Origin: Lachnospiraceae bacterium
GTDB lineage: Bacteria > Bacillota > Clostridia > Lachnospirales > Lachnospiraceae
Length of the DNA stretch: 64,000 bases
Direction of reading: 5' to 3'
Assembly: GCA_022794255.1 (NCBI GenBank)
Contig: JAAWEL010000024.1
Span: 101,593 to 165,592 of the forward strand
The notes under the pieces are model-generated. The model made no database searches. It worked only from the letters and a program-made list of their open reading frames with translations, and was not told the DNA's origin. Of the stretch, positions 45,559 through 55,119 are shown piece after piece (the first letter of the stretch is position 1; each line of letters starts with the position of its first letter). A program made the translations under genes and the position numbers.

Positions 45559-46857
45559 TTACCGGATCTCTGCCCCATCGGTGCCTAGCCTCCGGCCATT
45601 GACCTCCGTATTGGCTGCCATGCTGCCATCACTGTTGAGAAAATACCACTTGCCATCTGTCTGGATCCATCCAGTCTGCATCCGGCCGCTCTGATTCATA
45701 AAATACCATTTGCCATTGACAAAAGTCCAATTCCGCTGCATTGCTCCCGAACCGTCCAGATAATACCACTCCCCTGGAAATGGCTGAATCCAACCTATGC
45801 ACATATCTCCATTGCCATTGAGATAGTACCAGGTATCCCCGTAAGGATTGATCCATCCGGTCTGCATGATCCCGTTCCCATCCATATAATACCAGAAACC
45901 GCCCACATTCTGCCAACCTCTTGCCATATTGCCATTCTGGTCAAAATAGTACCAGTAATTTGAAATCTTTTTCCAGGTATTTGTGGCTTTTCTGCCATCT
46001 GGCATGATGTAATTATTGCCCTTGACCGAGCCTCCGTCTCCTGCACCTGCTCCAGGGCCTGCGCTGCCGCTTCCTCCCGGCCCGCTGCTGCTTCCCGGAC
46101 TGCTGCTTGTGCCTGATCCGCTGCTGTTCCAGTTCTCCCAGTCCTCCCAGTCAAACTCCTGATCCGTGGAAGTGACAAAAGCCCCCTCCTTTAAATATTT
46201 TTTCTCATCGGATGTGACCGGAATGGCCTTCACCTCATAATAGTAGGTTTTATCCACATCATCCATATATTCTGTCAGATCAACAGAATGGGCATTTGTC
46301 ACTGTCAGACGTTTTACTACCTTGTCATTGCCATACAGCACCACAGAATATCCAGGTGCATAGTCCACCGCTTTCCAGACCGCCCGCCTTCTTGACGAGC
46401 TCCATCCGGCTTCCGTTGTGTCTCCTAAAACCGTCACCGGCTTATAATCCACCTTTACCTGCAAAGTATCGTCATCTAGTGCTTTGGCCGACACAAAATC
46501 CGCTCCCGAAACCTTGCATTTGGAACGATTTAAGGAAGTGGGAAACACCTTTCCACTATCTGCATTTAAGGTGATCTCCACCCGCACCTTTTTCCCTGGC
46601 TTCCATTTATCATAGTCCGTGCGAAACTGCACATCTCCCAGAGAATAGCCTTTTCCACCAGCTTTAATCTCCGGCTCCGGAATCTCCTCCGGCTCCCCAA
46701 ATGTACTCTTTAGAGTCACATCAACACTCTCTATCACGCTGGACTCCGCCCCAAAGCTCAACTCGCTTTTCCCTGTCATCAAAAGAAACGCTGTCACAAC
46801 GCATACACCTGCCCGGAATGGAATTCTGTTCCGGCCGGCCTTTATAATCTTGTTCAT
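45559..46857 (-). CDS. secreted choline-binding-repeat protein A
   Basis: About 432 residues from the ATG at 46857 (AGGAAAGG upstream). A signal peptide (R-A-G-V-C-V-V-T-A-F-L-L-M) is followed by two beta domains (about 40-225), a linker rich in G, S and P (about 225-270), and six aromatic wall-binding repeats of the G-W-x(6)-W-Y-Y-x-D/N-x-x-G type to the end. The family binds choline or related wall groups. It is a clear relative of the next gene upstream. The location behind flagella-linked genes suggests motility-state expression. Confidence 0.88.
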   Translation of the reverse strand: MNKIIKAGRNRIPFRAGVCVVTAFLLMTGKSELSFGAESSVIESVDVTLKSTFGEPEEIPEPEIKAGGKGYSLGDVQFRTDYDKWKPGKKVRVEITLNADSGKVFPTSLNRSKCKVSGADFVSAKALDDDTLQVKVDYKPVTVLGDTTEAGWSSSRRRAVWKAVDYAPGYSVVLYGNDKVVKRLTVTNAHSVDLTEYMDDVDKTYYYEVKAIPVTSDEKKYLKEGAFVTSTDQEFDWEDWENWNSSGSGTSSSPGSSSGPGGSGSAGPGAGAGDGGSVKGNNYIMPDGRKATNTWKKISNYWYYFDQNGNMARGWQNVGGFWYYMDGNGIMQTGWINPYGDTWYYLNGNGDMCIGWIQPFPGEWYYLDGSGAMQRNWTFVNGKWYFMNQSGRMQTGWIQTDGKWYFLNSDGSMAANTEVNGRRLGTDGAEIR

Positions 46858-46893
46858 GCTCAACCTTTCCTCTCTTTCATTCCTGTAAGATGC

Positions 46894-48267
46894 CTATCTC
46901 CATATTCCGTCCGAATCAATAGGGAATCCATCTACCTGAGTATTGCGGGCCATCTCCCCAGTGCCAGGATAAAAATAATGCCAGTTTCCGTCAATCTGAT
47001 TCCAGCCCTCTAAAATCTCTCCATTGGAATCAGCAAAGTATGTCTTTTCCTCTCTGCGGATCCATCCAGTAAACATAACACCCATAAGGCTGTTGTCCAG
47101 CTCATTGAGATAATAAGTCTTGCCATTTTCCTTCAGCCATCCGGTGTACAAACTCCCATCTGTATTAAAATAGTAATAATAAGTTCCGATCACATGCCAT
47201 CCAGAAGAAAGCATAGACCCCTTTGGAGCGGTCCCCTCTGCCTCCGGGCGAAAATAATACCAGGAGCCACCAACCTTTGACCAACCCACTGCCATCTGTC
47301 CATTGTCATACAGATAATACTGCTGTCCTCCCGCCGGTTTCCAACCGGTAGCCATGACTCCGTCCTCATTAAAATAATACCACAAACCATCGATCTCTGA
47401 CCATCCATCCCGGCACAAGTTTCCGTCCGGATAGCGGTATCCCCATCGGTCCTGCTCCTTAAACCATCCAACTGGATCCGTGGTTCCCTTGACTACCGAG
47501 GAATTTCCTGACTGCTGTCCTTTGCCATCCGATACATACCGGTCCGTGATCTCTAACTCCCCGGACTCAATCCAATCACTCTTCTTTCCATATTTGTTCT
47601 GGGTATCTGTCCCCGGAATCGTTCGTATCTTGAAGGTATATTCTCCCTCCTTGGTCATATATGGATAGAAATTATAATTCTTTGCTGTGGTCTTTGCCAC
47701 CTTCTGCACACTTTTCCCATCCCGGTATAGCTGAAGCTCATAATATCCGGAATCATTTTCCGGTTTTTCCCACCGGGCCTCTCCTAAATTTTTCTCATTC
47801 CAGTAAGCATCTGCAGGCGGATCATACTCCCCCTTCACTGGCTTTACTCGCAAGGTGACAATCAAAGAATCCCCATCCCGTCTTGCCGACACAAAAGAAC
47901 CACCGCTGACCTTTACACTGGATGCCTTATAACTGGCAAGAAAATAGCGCTCACTCACATCCGTTGGCTCAAGGGTCACTTTGATCCTGGGCTCATCAGA
48001 GGGCTGTACGGTCTTAGCGTTTTTATCCACCCACTCGGCTTCAGTCAGTGTATAAGAATCGCCACTGGAGCCTACCACCACCTGACCATCCTCCGCTGTC
48101 TCTGTGCCGATCTGAATGTCCGGCAAGCTTTTCCCCGACTCTAACTTTGAGGACACCTTAACACTTACACTGTTAATGGGCTTTGTGGCCGCCATAGCCT
48201 CAATCGGCATACATAAAAGGCCTAATGCCACCAAAAGTGCCACCTGTTTTTTTATTTTTCGAACCAT
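46894..48267 (-). CDS. secreted choline-binding-repeat protein B
   Basis: About 457 residues from the ATG at 48267 (CAGGAGGATTTT upstream). A signal peptide (V-R-K-I-K-K-Q, then a hydrophobic stretch ending A-M-A-A) precedes two beta domains (about 30-220) that parallel those of the neighbouring protein: both carry V-K-V-S-G-G/A-D-F-V-S-A-type strands and a fibronectin-like module. Seven or so wall-binding repeats (G-W-S-E-I-D-G-L-W-Y-Y-F and others) complete it. Tandem duplication of one ancestral gene is likely. Confidence 0.87.
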   Translation of the reverse strand: MVRKIKKQVALLVALGLLCMPIEAMAATKPINSVSVKVSSKLESGKSLPDIQIGTETAEDGQVVVGSSGDSYTLTEAEWVDKNAKTVQPSDEPRIKVTLEPTDVSERYFLASYKASSVKVSGGSFVSARRDGDSLIVTLRVKPVKGEYDPPADAYWNEKNLGEARWEKPENDSGYYELQLYRDGKSVQKVAKTTAKNYNFYPYMTKEGEYTFKIRTIPGTDTQNKYGKKSDWIESGELEITDRYVSDGKGQQSGNSSVVKGTTDPVGWFKEQDRWGYRYPDGNLCRDGWSEIDGLWYYFNEDGVMATGWKPAGGQQYYLYDNGQMAVGWSKVGGSWYYFRPEAEGTAPKGSMLSSGWHVIGTYYYYFNTDGSLYTGWLKENGKTYYLNELDNSLMGVMFTGWIRREEKTYFADSNGEILEGWNQIDGNWHYFYPGTGEMARNTQVDGFPIDSDGIWR

Positions 48268-48312
48268 AAAATCCTCCTGATCTATCACTCACATGTCATT
48301 TTCCCCGCCGGA

Positions 48313-48678
48313 TCAGCCGCCTGTATTCTGAGGATTTTCCATATTCTCTGCAGAAACCATATTCTCTTCCAGAGCCTCTTCTTCCTGGCTTTGTGGCGCC
48401 TCACTCTTCTCCGGCACATATCCAAGAAAATAAATATAAATATCAACAATTGCCTGATAAAGCTCCTTTGGAATCTCTGATCCTAACTGCAGCTGAGTCA
48501 GAAGCGTGGCCAGGGAATCGTCCTCATAGACCGGCACTCCCGCTTCCATAGCTGTCTCTGTTATCTTCTCTGCCAAATATCCCATACCAGAAGCAACGAT
48601 AACCGGAGCTCCATTCTTGTCCGGATTATATTTTAGGGCAACTGCCTTCTGCCGCATCAGATCATCAAATTCTGACAT
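48313..48678 (-). CDS. FlhB C-terminal domain homologue (FlhX/YlqH type)
   Basis: A 121-residue soluble protein from the ATG at 48678 (GGAGAGG upstream), matching only the cytoplasmic domain of the flagellar export-gate protein FlhB: A-V-A-L-K-Y-N-P then A-P-V-I-V-A-S-G and V-P-V-Y-E-D-D near 50. The autocleaving N-P-T-H site is replaced by N-P-D-K, so it should not self-cleave. FlhX-type proteins can partly stand in for the FlhB cytoplasmic part. It overlaps the FliK-like gene by 14 bases, the same pairing as ylqG-ylqH of B. subtilis. Confidence 0.85.
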   Translation of the reverse strand: MSEFDDLMRQKAVALKYNPDKNGAPVIVASGMGYLAEKITETAMEAGVPVYEDDSLATLLTQLQLGSEIPKELYQAIVDIYIYFLGYVPEKSEAPQSQEEEALEENMVSAENMENPQNTGG

Positions 48679-50095
48679 TGATCGTCCTCTCCTTCTCCCG
48701 AATCTCCGGAAACACCTCATCCACCCGCCTGTCGCGAACCCGCTCCCGAATCAGAAGCTGGCTAAACCGAAATCCGTTTTTCTTCAGAATATCCGCCACC
48801 TCTGTCTGAATCTGCTTATTCTGTCTGGCAAGCTGGGGCGGAACATAAAGCTGGACCTTAGACTGCCGGTCCTGCAGGGTCATTACCAGCTCAAACTTTC
48901 CAAGAGTCTGAATATCAAACTTTAAAAACAGCTTGATCTTCCTGCCTTCCTCCTCGCTGTCCTTCTTAGAATCCGGATCCACCCACATCTCCGACATCAC
49001 ATTGTTGTCCTCATACTGGAAAGGCAGAATAAAATGAAGAAGGGGCATATATACACTCTCATTGATGAGCATACCATTCATAATATTGTAAAATTGCTGA
49101 ACATTCTCAAGACCTCCGTGGCCATTCGCTCCCTTCAAGAGCAGAGTAGCAAGATCGTCAGCAAATTCTGATAAGGGGGGCTGGCTCTCCCTGGTGCCTG
49201 CCATCAGAAGCTGCTCCATATCCGCCTCCGCATCCCCCTTGAAAAGCCTGCCAAAATCCCGATTGCCCAAAAGACTGTCAAACAAGGTAAACAACCGGTC
49301 CTTTCCCCCGTTCTGATACCGAACGGCATGAAAAATCAGAAGCATGGCCGCCTCCCGGACTGCCCCGTAATCATGGGTTCTCGATATATAAGAAGATAGG
49401 AACGGAATCAGTCTCTGATTCAGAATACCAGAATTTTCTTCCGTATCACCATTGGCAGCATCCCAGTTCATAGAATCTGCCAGTCCCCGAAACTCTTCCC
49501 GGTAGGCCCTGAGAAGAAGGTGCTCAATATCATCCGTCAAAGCCTTCATCTGCTGTAAAAGATGGGCCCCAGAAGAATAGTTATTATATCCCTTTACAAA
49601 GTTGAGCACCGCTTCCTTAAGACGCTCAGAGGGACTCTGTGACAAAAGAGACCGGAGCTTGTTAAAAAAGTCTCCGGAAAACCTGGCCTGAAGCTCCCCC
49701 TGTCCCTGAAGATACTCCAACAGATCCTGCGGGGAATCCATACGCATGGACATGAGGAATCGCTCCACTAAAGCACTAACCTCCGCCTGCTCAGCCCCTT
49801 TAAGCCCGGCCATATCGCCAAACAGGAGACGCTCCATCACACCGGAAAGATTACTGTTCTCCCCCAGCCCTTTAACAAAGGCGCCATAATTGCTGTCATA
49901 ATTGATCACACTGAACAGATCATCCTGGGTACTGTTTCCTGTCTGCTCCCCGTCACGGCCATCAGCCCGAACTACACGGGTTGGATCCACCGGGTTGTGG
50001 ATCGCCTGACCTGCCTGTCTGGGATCCTGAGGATTCAATATATTTCGGTTATCTGTGTTCAGATTCGGCGTGGTCACCTGTAATATATTTGACAT
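48665..50095 (-). CDS. FliK-like flagellar hook-length protein (YlqG type)
   Basis: A 476-residue soluble protein. The long N-terminal and central part is helical and unrecognised. The C-terminal stretch (about 385-460) looks like the hook-length control domain of FliK: F-D-I-Q-T-L-G-K-F-E-L-V-M, Q-S-K-V-Q-L-Y-V and a following helix. It is followed at once by an FlhB C-domain homologue, its expected binding partner. The gene is divergent from flgM and has a sigma-28-type -10 upstream. A second, true FliK probably lies elsewhere in the genome. Confidence 0.68.
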   Translation of the reverse strand: MSNILQVTTPNLNTDNRNILNPQDPRQAGQAIHNPVDPTRVVRADGRDGEQTGNSTQDDLFSVINYDSNYGAFVKGLGENSNLSGVMERLLFGDMAGLKGAEQAEVSALVERFLMSMRMDSPQDLLEYLQGQGELQARFSGDFFNKLRSLLSQSPSERLKEAVLNFVKGYNNYSSGAHLLQQMKALTDDIEHLLLRAYREEFRGLADSMNWDAANGDTEENSGILNQRLIPFLSSYISRTHDYGAVREAAMLLIFHAVRYQNGGKDRLFTLFDSLLGNRDFGRLFKGDAEADMEQLLMAGTRESQPPLSEFADDLATLLLKGANGHGGLENVQQFYNIMNGMLINESVYMPLLHFILPFQYEDNNVMSEMWVDPDSKKDSEEEGRKIKLFLKFDIQTLGKFELVMTLQDRQSKVQLYVPPQLARQNKQIQTEVADILKKNGFRFSQLLIRERVRDRRVDEVFPEIREKERTINVRI

Positions 50096-50209
50096 ATGTC
50101 CTCCAGCTTCCGTCTGCAGCAGTCCTGACTAAATATTATTACCTCAGGAACGTAGTCCCTGCTGCTTCTGTCTCTTTAATAATACTTTATAATTTTTATT
50201 ATCTTATAT

Positions 50210-50217
50210 ATATCGGC
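50210..50217 (-). promoter_or_regulatory. sigma-28-type -10 ahead of the FliK-like gene
   Basis: GCCGATAT on the minus strand (50217-50210), with a TTAAT-like -35 side about 16 bases upstream. It points into the FliK-like/FlhX/choline-binding run, about 110 bases from the start. Confidence 0.55.
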
Positions 50218-50375
50218 GCATTTTTATATAATATTAACCTATCGCACCGGATTGCACTCTTCATCCATACCAGTATTATATTCGTTTTTCTTTATTTGTA
50301 CAAGATGGTAAAGCCGATATTTGTAAATTTGTAAACTTCTTGTTATAATTTTGTGCAAAAAAAATCTGGTCAATG

Positions 50376-50402
50376 TTATGTCTTTTGAAAATCTGCCGAT
50401 AT
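50376..50402 (+). promoter_or_regulatory. sigma-28-type promoter of flgM
   Basis: GCCGATAT (50395-50402) with GTTAT ending 16 bases before CCGATAT, the same spacing as at flagellin. It is about 45 bases before flgM. A second GCCGATAT lies at 50313-50320 on this strand. The rest of the 50096-50446 gap is AT-rich and shows no gene. Confidence 0.6.
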
Positions 50403-50446
50403 TTAAGCATATAGGATTTACCTGCATCCATAGAAGGGAGGTAGCT

Positions 50447-50749
50447 ATGAACGTTATATTTCAGACCATGAACAACACCCCTTATCGCACACCGGTCTCT
50501 GCACCGCGCAAGCGTGCAGCCCAGCCGGCAGCAATAAAGGGCGATTATGATACGGTAAATATCCAGAGAGCGCGTGTTTCACAGGACGATGATGAAAGCT
50601 TCGCCCGCATATTAGCCCGCAAAACTGCCGCACAGCTAGGCAGCGGTGCAAGCGCTGAGCGTGTTCAGGATTTAGGCTGCAGGATTGCAGACGGCACTTA
50701 TCAGCCAGATGCGCAGAGGATCGCTGGACGGATGCTTGGCTTAGGCTGA
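50447..50749 (+). CDS. flgM: anti-sigma-28 factor FlgM
   Basis: A 100-residue, largely polar protein from the ATG at 50447 (GAAGGGAGG upstream). The C-terminal part has the sigma-binding helix pattern I-A-D-G-T-Y-Q-P-D-A-Q-R-I-A-G-R-M-L near 78-96. FlgM holds sigma-28 inactive until the hook is complete and FlgM is exported. It opens the flgM-flgN-flgK-flgL-yviE-fliW-csrA run and lies behind a sigma-28-type promoter, giving the usual feedback. Confidence 0.9.
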   Translation: MNVIFQTMNNTPYRTPVSAPRKRAAQPAAIKGDYDTVNIQRARVSQDDDESFARILARKTAAQLGSGASAERVQDLGCRIADGTYQPDAQRIAGRMLGLG

Positions 50750-50788
50750 CAGATGCCAGCGGGACAGAAGGGAGTTTACTAAATATTT

Positions 50789-51271
50789 ATGGATCAAAAC
50801 ACACAACAGATCTTGGAAGAATTTACTGCTGTCATTAAGCAGCTGACCACCACGGCGGCGGATATTGCCCGCATTGAGGAAGAAAAAGCTTCGGCTGCCA
50901 CAGACAGACGCCATTATCTCATGGACAGCTTTATCCAGGAAGAGCAGGCCGCCATTTTAAAGCTGCGGGGCTTAGAGCAACGCAGGCTTCGTTTGTCAGA
51001 CTCTCTAGGATGGAAATCCCTTACTTTCCGTCAGATTCTTGAGAAGGCTGACCCAGCCGGACATTCACTTTTGTCTCCCTTATTTCAGGATTTGGAACGA
51101 CAGCTGAAGCGGCTTGGCTCTGCCCGTGACGCCTCAGAACAGATTCTTAACACAAGAATCCATGAGCTTCAGGTAGCCATCGGAAGGCAGCAGGGCAACT
51201 CCTATGACAATACGGGCAATCTCAGTCAAACCTCCCCTGCCCTCTCAAAGCTGCACACTAAATATGTGTAA
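50789..51271 (+). CDS. flgN: FlgN-like export chaperone
   Basis: A 160-residue helical, charged protein with long coiled-coil-like stretches (about 1-50 and 95-130). Sequence alone is weakly conserved, but the place between flgM and flgK is the standard site of FlgN, the chaperone for the hook-filament junction proteins FlgK and FlgL. It includes the typical middle L-G-W-K-S-L-T-F stretch. I see no membrane segment or signal peptide. Confidence 0.82.
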   Translation: MDQNTQQILEEFTAVIKQLTTTAADIARIEEEKASAATDRRHYLMDSFIQEEQAAILKLRGLEQRRLRLSDSLGWKSLTFRQILEKADPAGHSLLSPLFQDLERQLKRLGSARDASEQILNTRIHELQVAIGRQQGNSYDNTGNLSQTSPALSKLHTKYV

Positions 51272-51388
51272 GTCCGAAACCTTTTGACGCTTTATTTTAT
51301 GTCACCGATTTTCGCCAGGATTTTGATGACACACTGCGCACCAGCGCAATTTATTATAATATAGAAGAAATACTTGGAGGAAGATATT

Positions 51389-53173
51389 ATGCTGCGAGCA
51401 ACCTTCGCCGGATTTACTACCGCCTACTCCGCTTTGCAGGCGAATCAGAAGCGGTTGGATATTGTCGGCCAGAACCTTGCTAACATGAATACACCAGGAT
51501 ACACAAGACAGGCGCTTAAGACATCCAGCCTGAATTATACACACCCCGTTGCCCACTACACCAATGGCTCCGAGACGGTAGTGGGTTTTGGCGTGCATAT
51601 GGATGCGGTCACTCAGCTTCGCGATCCCTATCTGGATGCCCAGTATCGGGATCAGATCAAGAAGTCTGGATATGCAGATGCTTTTCAGACCTCTCTTGAC
51701 CGTCTTTCCAGAGTGCTTGACGAGAGCACGATCAACGGAATCCATATGGCGTTCAATGAGATCCAGACCTGCTTAGACAATATGCAGGATGTATCCAAAA
51801 TCAATGATCCGATCTATGAGTCTGAACTGCGGGCCCGGATGCAGGCGCTGACCAACCTGTTAAATGATGCAGACCGGCAGATTACTGAGGCAGAAAAGGC
51901 TGAATACAACCGCTTGGATGGATCCAGCTCCACCATGAACGGCGCTGAGCAGGAGATTGACGACATCTTAAAGCGGATCAGCACCTTAAACCGGCAAATC
52001 AAGGACAACCAGATCTTCGGCCAGCCCAGTTTGGAACTGATGGATGAGCGGAATATGCTGCTGGATGAGCTTGCCAGCTATATTCCCATTGAGGTTACTT
52101 ATTATAAAGATCTTGCCCATGACGGAATAGACGCCAATGGTCAGGAAGATCTGAGTGAAATCTATCATTTGGATGCCAATGGTCATCCCTTTGAAAAAAA
52201 GGATTGGCCTGATGATGTAAGAGTTGACATGTTGTATGTGGATGATCAGGGCGTAACCCAGCGTCTTACTCTCATAGAGGGAACGGTAGGAAGCGGATAT
52301 GAGAATATGGGAGATGTTGATATTTCTTTAACGGATCCGAATGACCCCACCAGTGTCAAGATTACTTTTACTGGTTCTGCATATAAATATACCACAGCGG
52401 CTAATAACAGTGTGCAAATCACACAGCCAAATCAAAGCATTACCTTAGGCCCGAACAATGATCCCAATAATCCCGAGACTCATCTTCCTGTTAACGGTGG
52501 TTCGGTTCAGGCCAGTTTAGATATGTTGTGGAAAGACGGTTCGAACGGAAGTGTAAAGGGCTATGAGTTTTACAGAGGGCAATTAGATACATTAGCCAAT
52601 GCATTTGCCACAGTGGTGAATCAGATCAACATTGCTGGAAGCGCTGCTCCTGGCAATCCCAATGGTCCCAATGGCAGCCAGTTTTTGCTGACTCCCTGGG
52701 ATGGAAATACAAAGATCACTGCCGGCAATATCACAATCAATCCGGATTGGAGCAGTGGGAATGTCCATGTGGGCAAGGCAGGGGAAAGTGCCAATGAGAC
52801 AGTATTAAATCTTTTGGGCGCCATGAGCACTTCTTGGCCTTTATCAAAAAACACCTTTGTAGGTGCAGATGGCAATCCAATTCAGTTTGGTAATATAGAC
52901 TTAGAGAATAATTCCTTTGCCGATTATATGAACTATACTGCTACCATCCTGGCCAATGATTCCTACACCAACACTCAGTCTCTAAAGACTAATGTGACTG
53001 TATTAAATGGCATTCAAAGTTCCAGGGATTCCATATCTGGTGTCAGTTTAGATGAAGAGGCTGCCAGCATGATGGCGTATATGTCCGCATACAATGCGGC
53101 ATCCCGGCTTATGACCACCCTTGATGAAGCGCTCAATGTTTTAATCAATAACACAGGACTTGTCGGGCGCTGA
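51389..53173 (+). CDS. flgK: flagellar hook-associated protein 1
   Basis: First hook-filament junction protein, 594 residues from the ATG at 51389 (TTGGAGGAAG upstream). The N-terminus has the rod/hook signature S-A-L-Q-A-N-Q-K-R-L-D-I-V-G-Q-N-L-A-N near 13-31 and N-T-P-G-Y-T-R-Q; the C-terminus has S-G-V-S-L-D-E-E-A-A-S-M and the closing helix ending L-N-V-L-I-N-N. The variable middle (about 250-500) carries D/N-rich stretches. Confidence 0.96.
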   Translation: MLRATFAGFTTAYSALQANQKRLDIVGQNLANMNTPGYTRQALKTSSLNYTHPVAHYTNGSETVVGFGVHMDAVTQLRDPYLDAQYRDQIKKSGYADAFQTSLDRLSRVLDESTINGIHMAFNEIQTCLDNMQDVSKINDPIYESELRARMQALTNLLNDADRQITEAEKAEYNRLDGSSSTMNGAEQEIDDILKRISTLNRQIKDNQIFGQPSLELMDERNMLLDELASYIPIEVTYYKDLAHDGIDANGQEDLSEIYHLDANGHPFEKKDWPDDVRVDMLYVDDQGVTQRLTLIEGTVGSGYENMGDVDISLTDPNDPTSVKITFTGSAYKYTTAANNSVQITQPNQSITLGPNNDPNNPETHLPVNGGSVQASLDMLWKDGSNGSVKGYEFYRGQLDTLANAFATVVNQINIAGSAAPGNPNGPNGSQFLLTPWDGNTKITAGNITINPDWSSGNVHVGKAGESANETVLNLLGAMSTSWPLSKNTFVGADGNPIQFGNIDLENNSFADYMNYTATILANDSYTNTQSLKTNVTVLNGIQSSRDSISGVSLDEEAASMMAYMSAYNAASRLMTTLDEALNVLINNTGLVGR

Positions 53174-53193
53174 TGACACTATAGAAAACCCAT

Positions 53194-53219
53194 TTAGCGG
53201 CTGACGCTCCAGCCGCTAA
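53194..53219 (+). other. perfect hairpin between flgK and flgL
   Basis: TTAGCGGCTG (53194-53203) pairs exactly with CAGCCGCTAA (53210-53219) around 6 bases. No U-run follows, so it may slow decay or adjust flgL levels rather than end transcription. Confidence 0.55.
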
Positions 53220-53253
53220 GTGTATAATTATAATGAATTATGGAGGTATCATA

Positions 53254-54453
53254 ATGCGTGTAACCAATGCGTCAACCTACAGAAAATTTACATCTTCTGT
53301 CAATGATGTTCACTTTAAGCTCAATAAAAGCATGAACAAGATCACCAGCGGAGCTGCTTATGAGTCTGCTGCTGAAAATCCCCTTGCCTATTACACAGGC
53401 AAGAAGATTGATCAGCAATATTTGGACACCAAGGCAAAGAATACATTGATTACAGATGTAAAGAACCGTCTTTACCAGCAGGAATTAGGGGCGCGGGACA
53501 TCCAGGATACGCTTTCCAAAGCCAAAGTCCAGGTAGAGTATGGCAAGACGGCTACCACCACCGGAGAGCACGACATTCAAACGATCAAAGAGGATTTGAT
53601 GCAAAAGGTAAGAACCATTGCCAATGATCTGAATACCCAATATCAGGATTTTTATGTATACGGCGGCAATGATGTATCTACCACTCCTTTTAGCCTGGAT
53701 ATCAGTTTAGAGCCCAATGATCAGGCCAATTTGACATTAACCTATCGTCATATATTTCCTGGTGAAACGGATGTAACGGAATTTCGGTTAAAATACAGCT
53801 CTGACGGAAACGGCGATTTTAAATTTGAGCTTTTACAAAATGATGCTAATGGTAATCCTATCTTAGATGAAAATGGGAATCCATTAGGTACGCAGGAAGA
53901 ACTGGTAAAAGCTATGTCCGAACAAGGTCGTATGGATCTGGGATATGGAGATATAAGTGATCATAGCACATTGGTTGACACTTACACTGGTGGTTTGAAT
54001 GTATTGACTGGCTTAAATTCGGATGCCATTCGCGCATTAACGCAAAATGGACAAAATCCGACAGGTGCTGATGCAAGGGTATCGGAAGCGTTAAACGAAA
54101 GTCCTATTGCCCTCATTGGCCGGGCTATTCTTTCCATCAATGACTATCAGGAGACCGGTGACAAAAAATTATTAGATGATCGCCTGGGTACCACTATGGA
54201 TCGTATGGCTGTCACTGAGCACACCATCAGCACCGTTTATTCCGATCTAGGCAACAAATATAAGCTTTTGGAAGAAACCGGGAAACGTCTGGATTCCATT
54301 GAGGATTCCCTGACCGAACAATATAAGGACGCTTTAGGCGCTGATCCCTATGAAGCGATCATGGAAATGTTTAATCATCAGTATTCTTACAATGCCGCTC
54401 TTCAGGTAGGCTCAAAACTGATGAACTCATCACTTTTTGACTTTGTAAGATAA
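53254..54453 (+). CDS. flgL: flagellar hook-associated protein 3
   Basis: Second junction protein, 399 residues from the ATG at 53254 (GGAGGT upstream). The flagellin-like N-terminus (R-V-T-N-A-S-T-Y-R-K-F, then N-K-I-T-S-G near 34) and C-terminal helix (Q-Y-S-Y-N-A-A-L-Q-V-G-S-K-L) are clear. It links the FlgK zone to the filament. Confidence 0.95.
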   Translation: MRVTNASTYRKFTSSVNDVHFKLNKSMNKITSGAAYESAAENPLAYYTGKKIDQQYLDTKAKNTLITDVKNRLYQQELGARDIQDTLSKAKVQVEYGKTATTTGEHDIQTIKEDLMQKVRTIANDLNTQYQDFYVYGGNDVSTTPFSLDISLEPNDQANLTLTYRHIFPGETDVTEFRLKYSSDGNGDFKFELLQNDANGNPILDENGNPLGTQEELVKAMSEQGRMDLGYGDISDHSTLVDTYTGGLNVLTGLNSDAIRALTQNGQNPTGADARVSEALNESPIALIGRAILSINDYQETGDKKLLDDRLGTTMDRMAVTEHTISTVYSDLGNKYKLLEETGKRLDSIEDSLTEQYKDALGADPYEAIMEMFNHQYSYNAALQVGSKLMNSSLFDFVR

Positions 54454-54513
54454 TAAAAAATCAAGATTTATTAGAATTTCGATCTATCTGATTGAAAGAA
54501 AGGAGGCTTTTTA

Positions 54514-55104
54514 ATGGGACCGTTAATTAGAATCACCACCGAACCTTTACAGATGGTTCGTTTCACCCAGAACGCCAGACTGGTAAGTTCAGACTCTGTA
54601 GATATGGAAAGAAGAAAAGCAATTGCCCGTCACATATCCATGCATCGGAGCAACCCTCATACACAGGGTTCTGTTCCTATGGGAGATCTTACAAGAATCA
54701 ATCAAACTTTCTCTCACAGCAGTGCAAACGTGACACCGCAGGCACAGGAAATATCCTTCCAGCAGCTTGCTTCCAGAAAGGCCCAGCAGCCTTCTGTCCC
54801 AGTTATAAAGCAATCCACTACAGCATCCGTCACTTCTGAGTCTCAATCCTACTCGGCACCTGCTGTGACGGCCGCTGCAGCCTCCTCTGTACCGGATCCA
54901 ATTGTGAATCCAAACACATCCTATACAGCACAGAGAGGCGCTTTTGAGATGCGGGTTGCCCGGGGTGATCTGACTTACCTTCCGCCGTTAGTTATGACAG
55001 TTATTACCCAAAGGCCACAGGTACATGTAGAGTATCTGGGTGGTTTTAACTATGTTCCTCCCCGGAACGGTAATCCGGGAAGCAATATTAATCTATTCAC
55101 ATAG
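54514..55104 (+). CDS. DUF6470-type protein (YviE position)
   Basis: A 196-residue protein, polar and rich in S, T, Q and A in the middle (about 60-130). The N-terminus reads P-L-I-R-I-T-T-E-P, and the C-terminus carries G-A-F-E-M-R-V-A-R-G-D-L-T-Y and V-H-V-E-Y-L-G-G-F-N-Y-V-P. Gene order (flgL then this then fliW) is that of yviE in B. subtilis. Its function is unknown. AAAGGAGG lies before the ATG. Confidence 0.85.
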   Translation: MGPLIRITTEPLQMVRFTQNARLVSSDSVDMERRKAIARHISMHRSNPHTQGSVPMGDLTRINQTFSHSSANVTPQAQEISFQQLASRKAQQPSVPVIKQSTTASVTSESQSYSAPAVTAAAASSVPDPIVNPNTSYTAQRGAFEMRVARGDLTYLPPLVMTVITQRPQVHVEYLGGFNYVPPRNGNPGSNINLFT

Positions 55105-55119
55105 GAGTGTTGATTCGAT

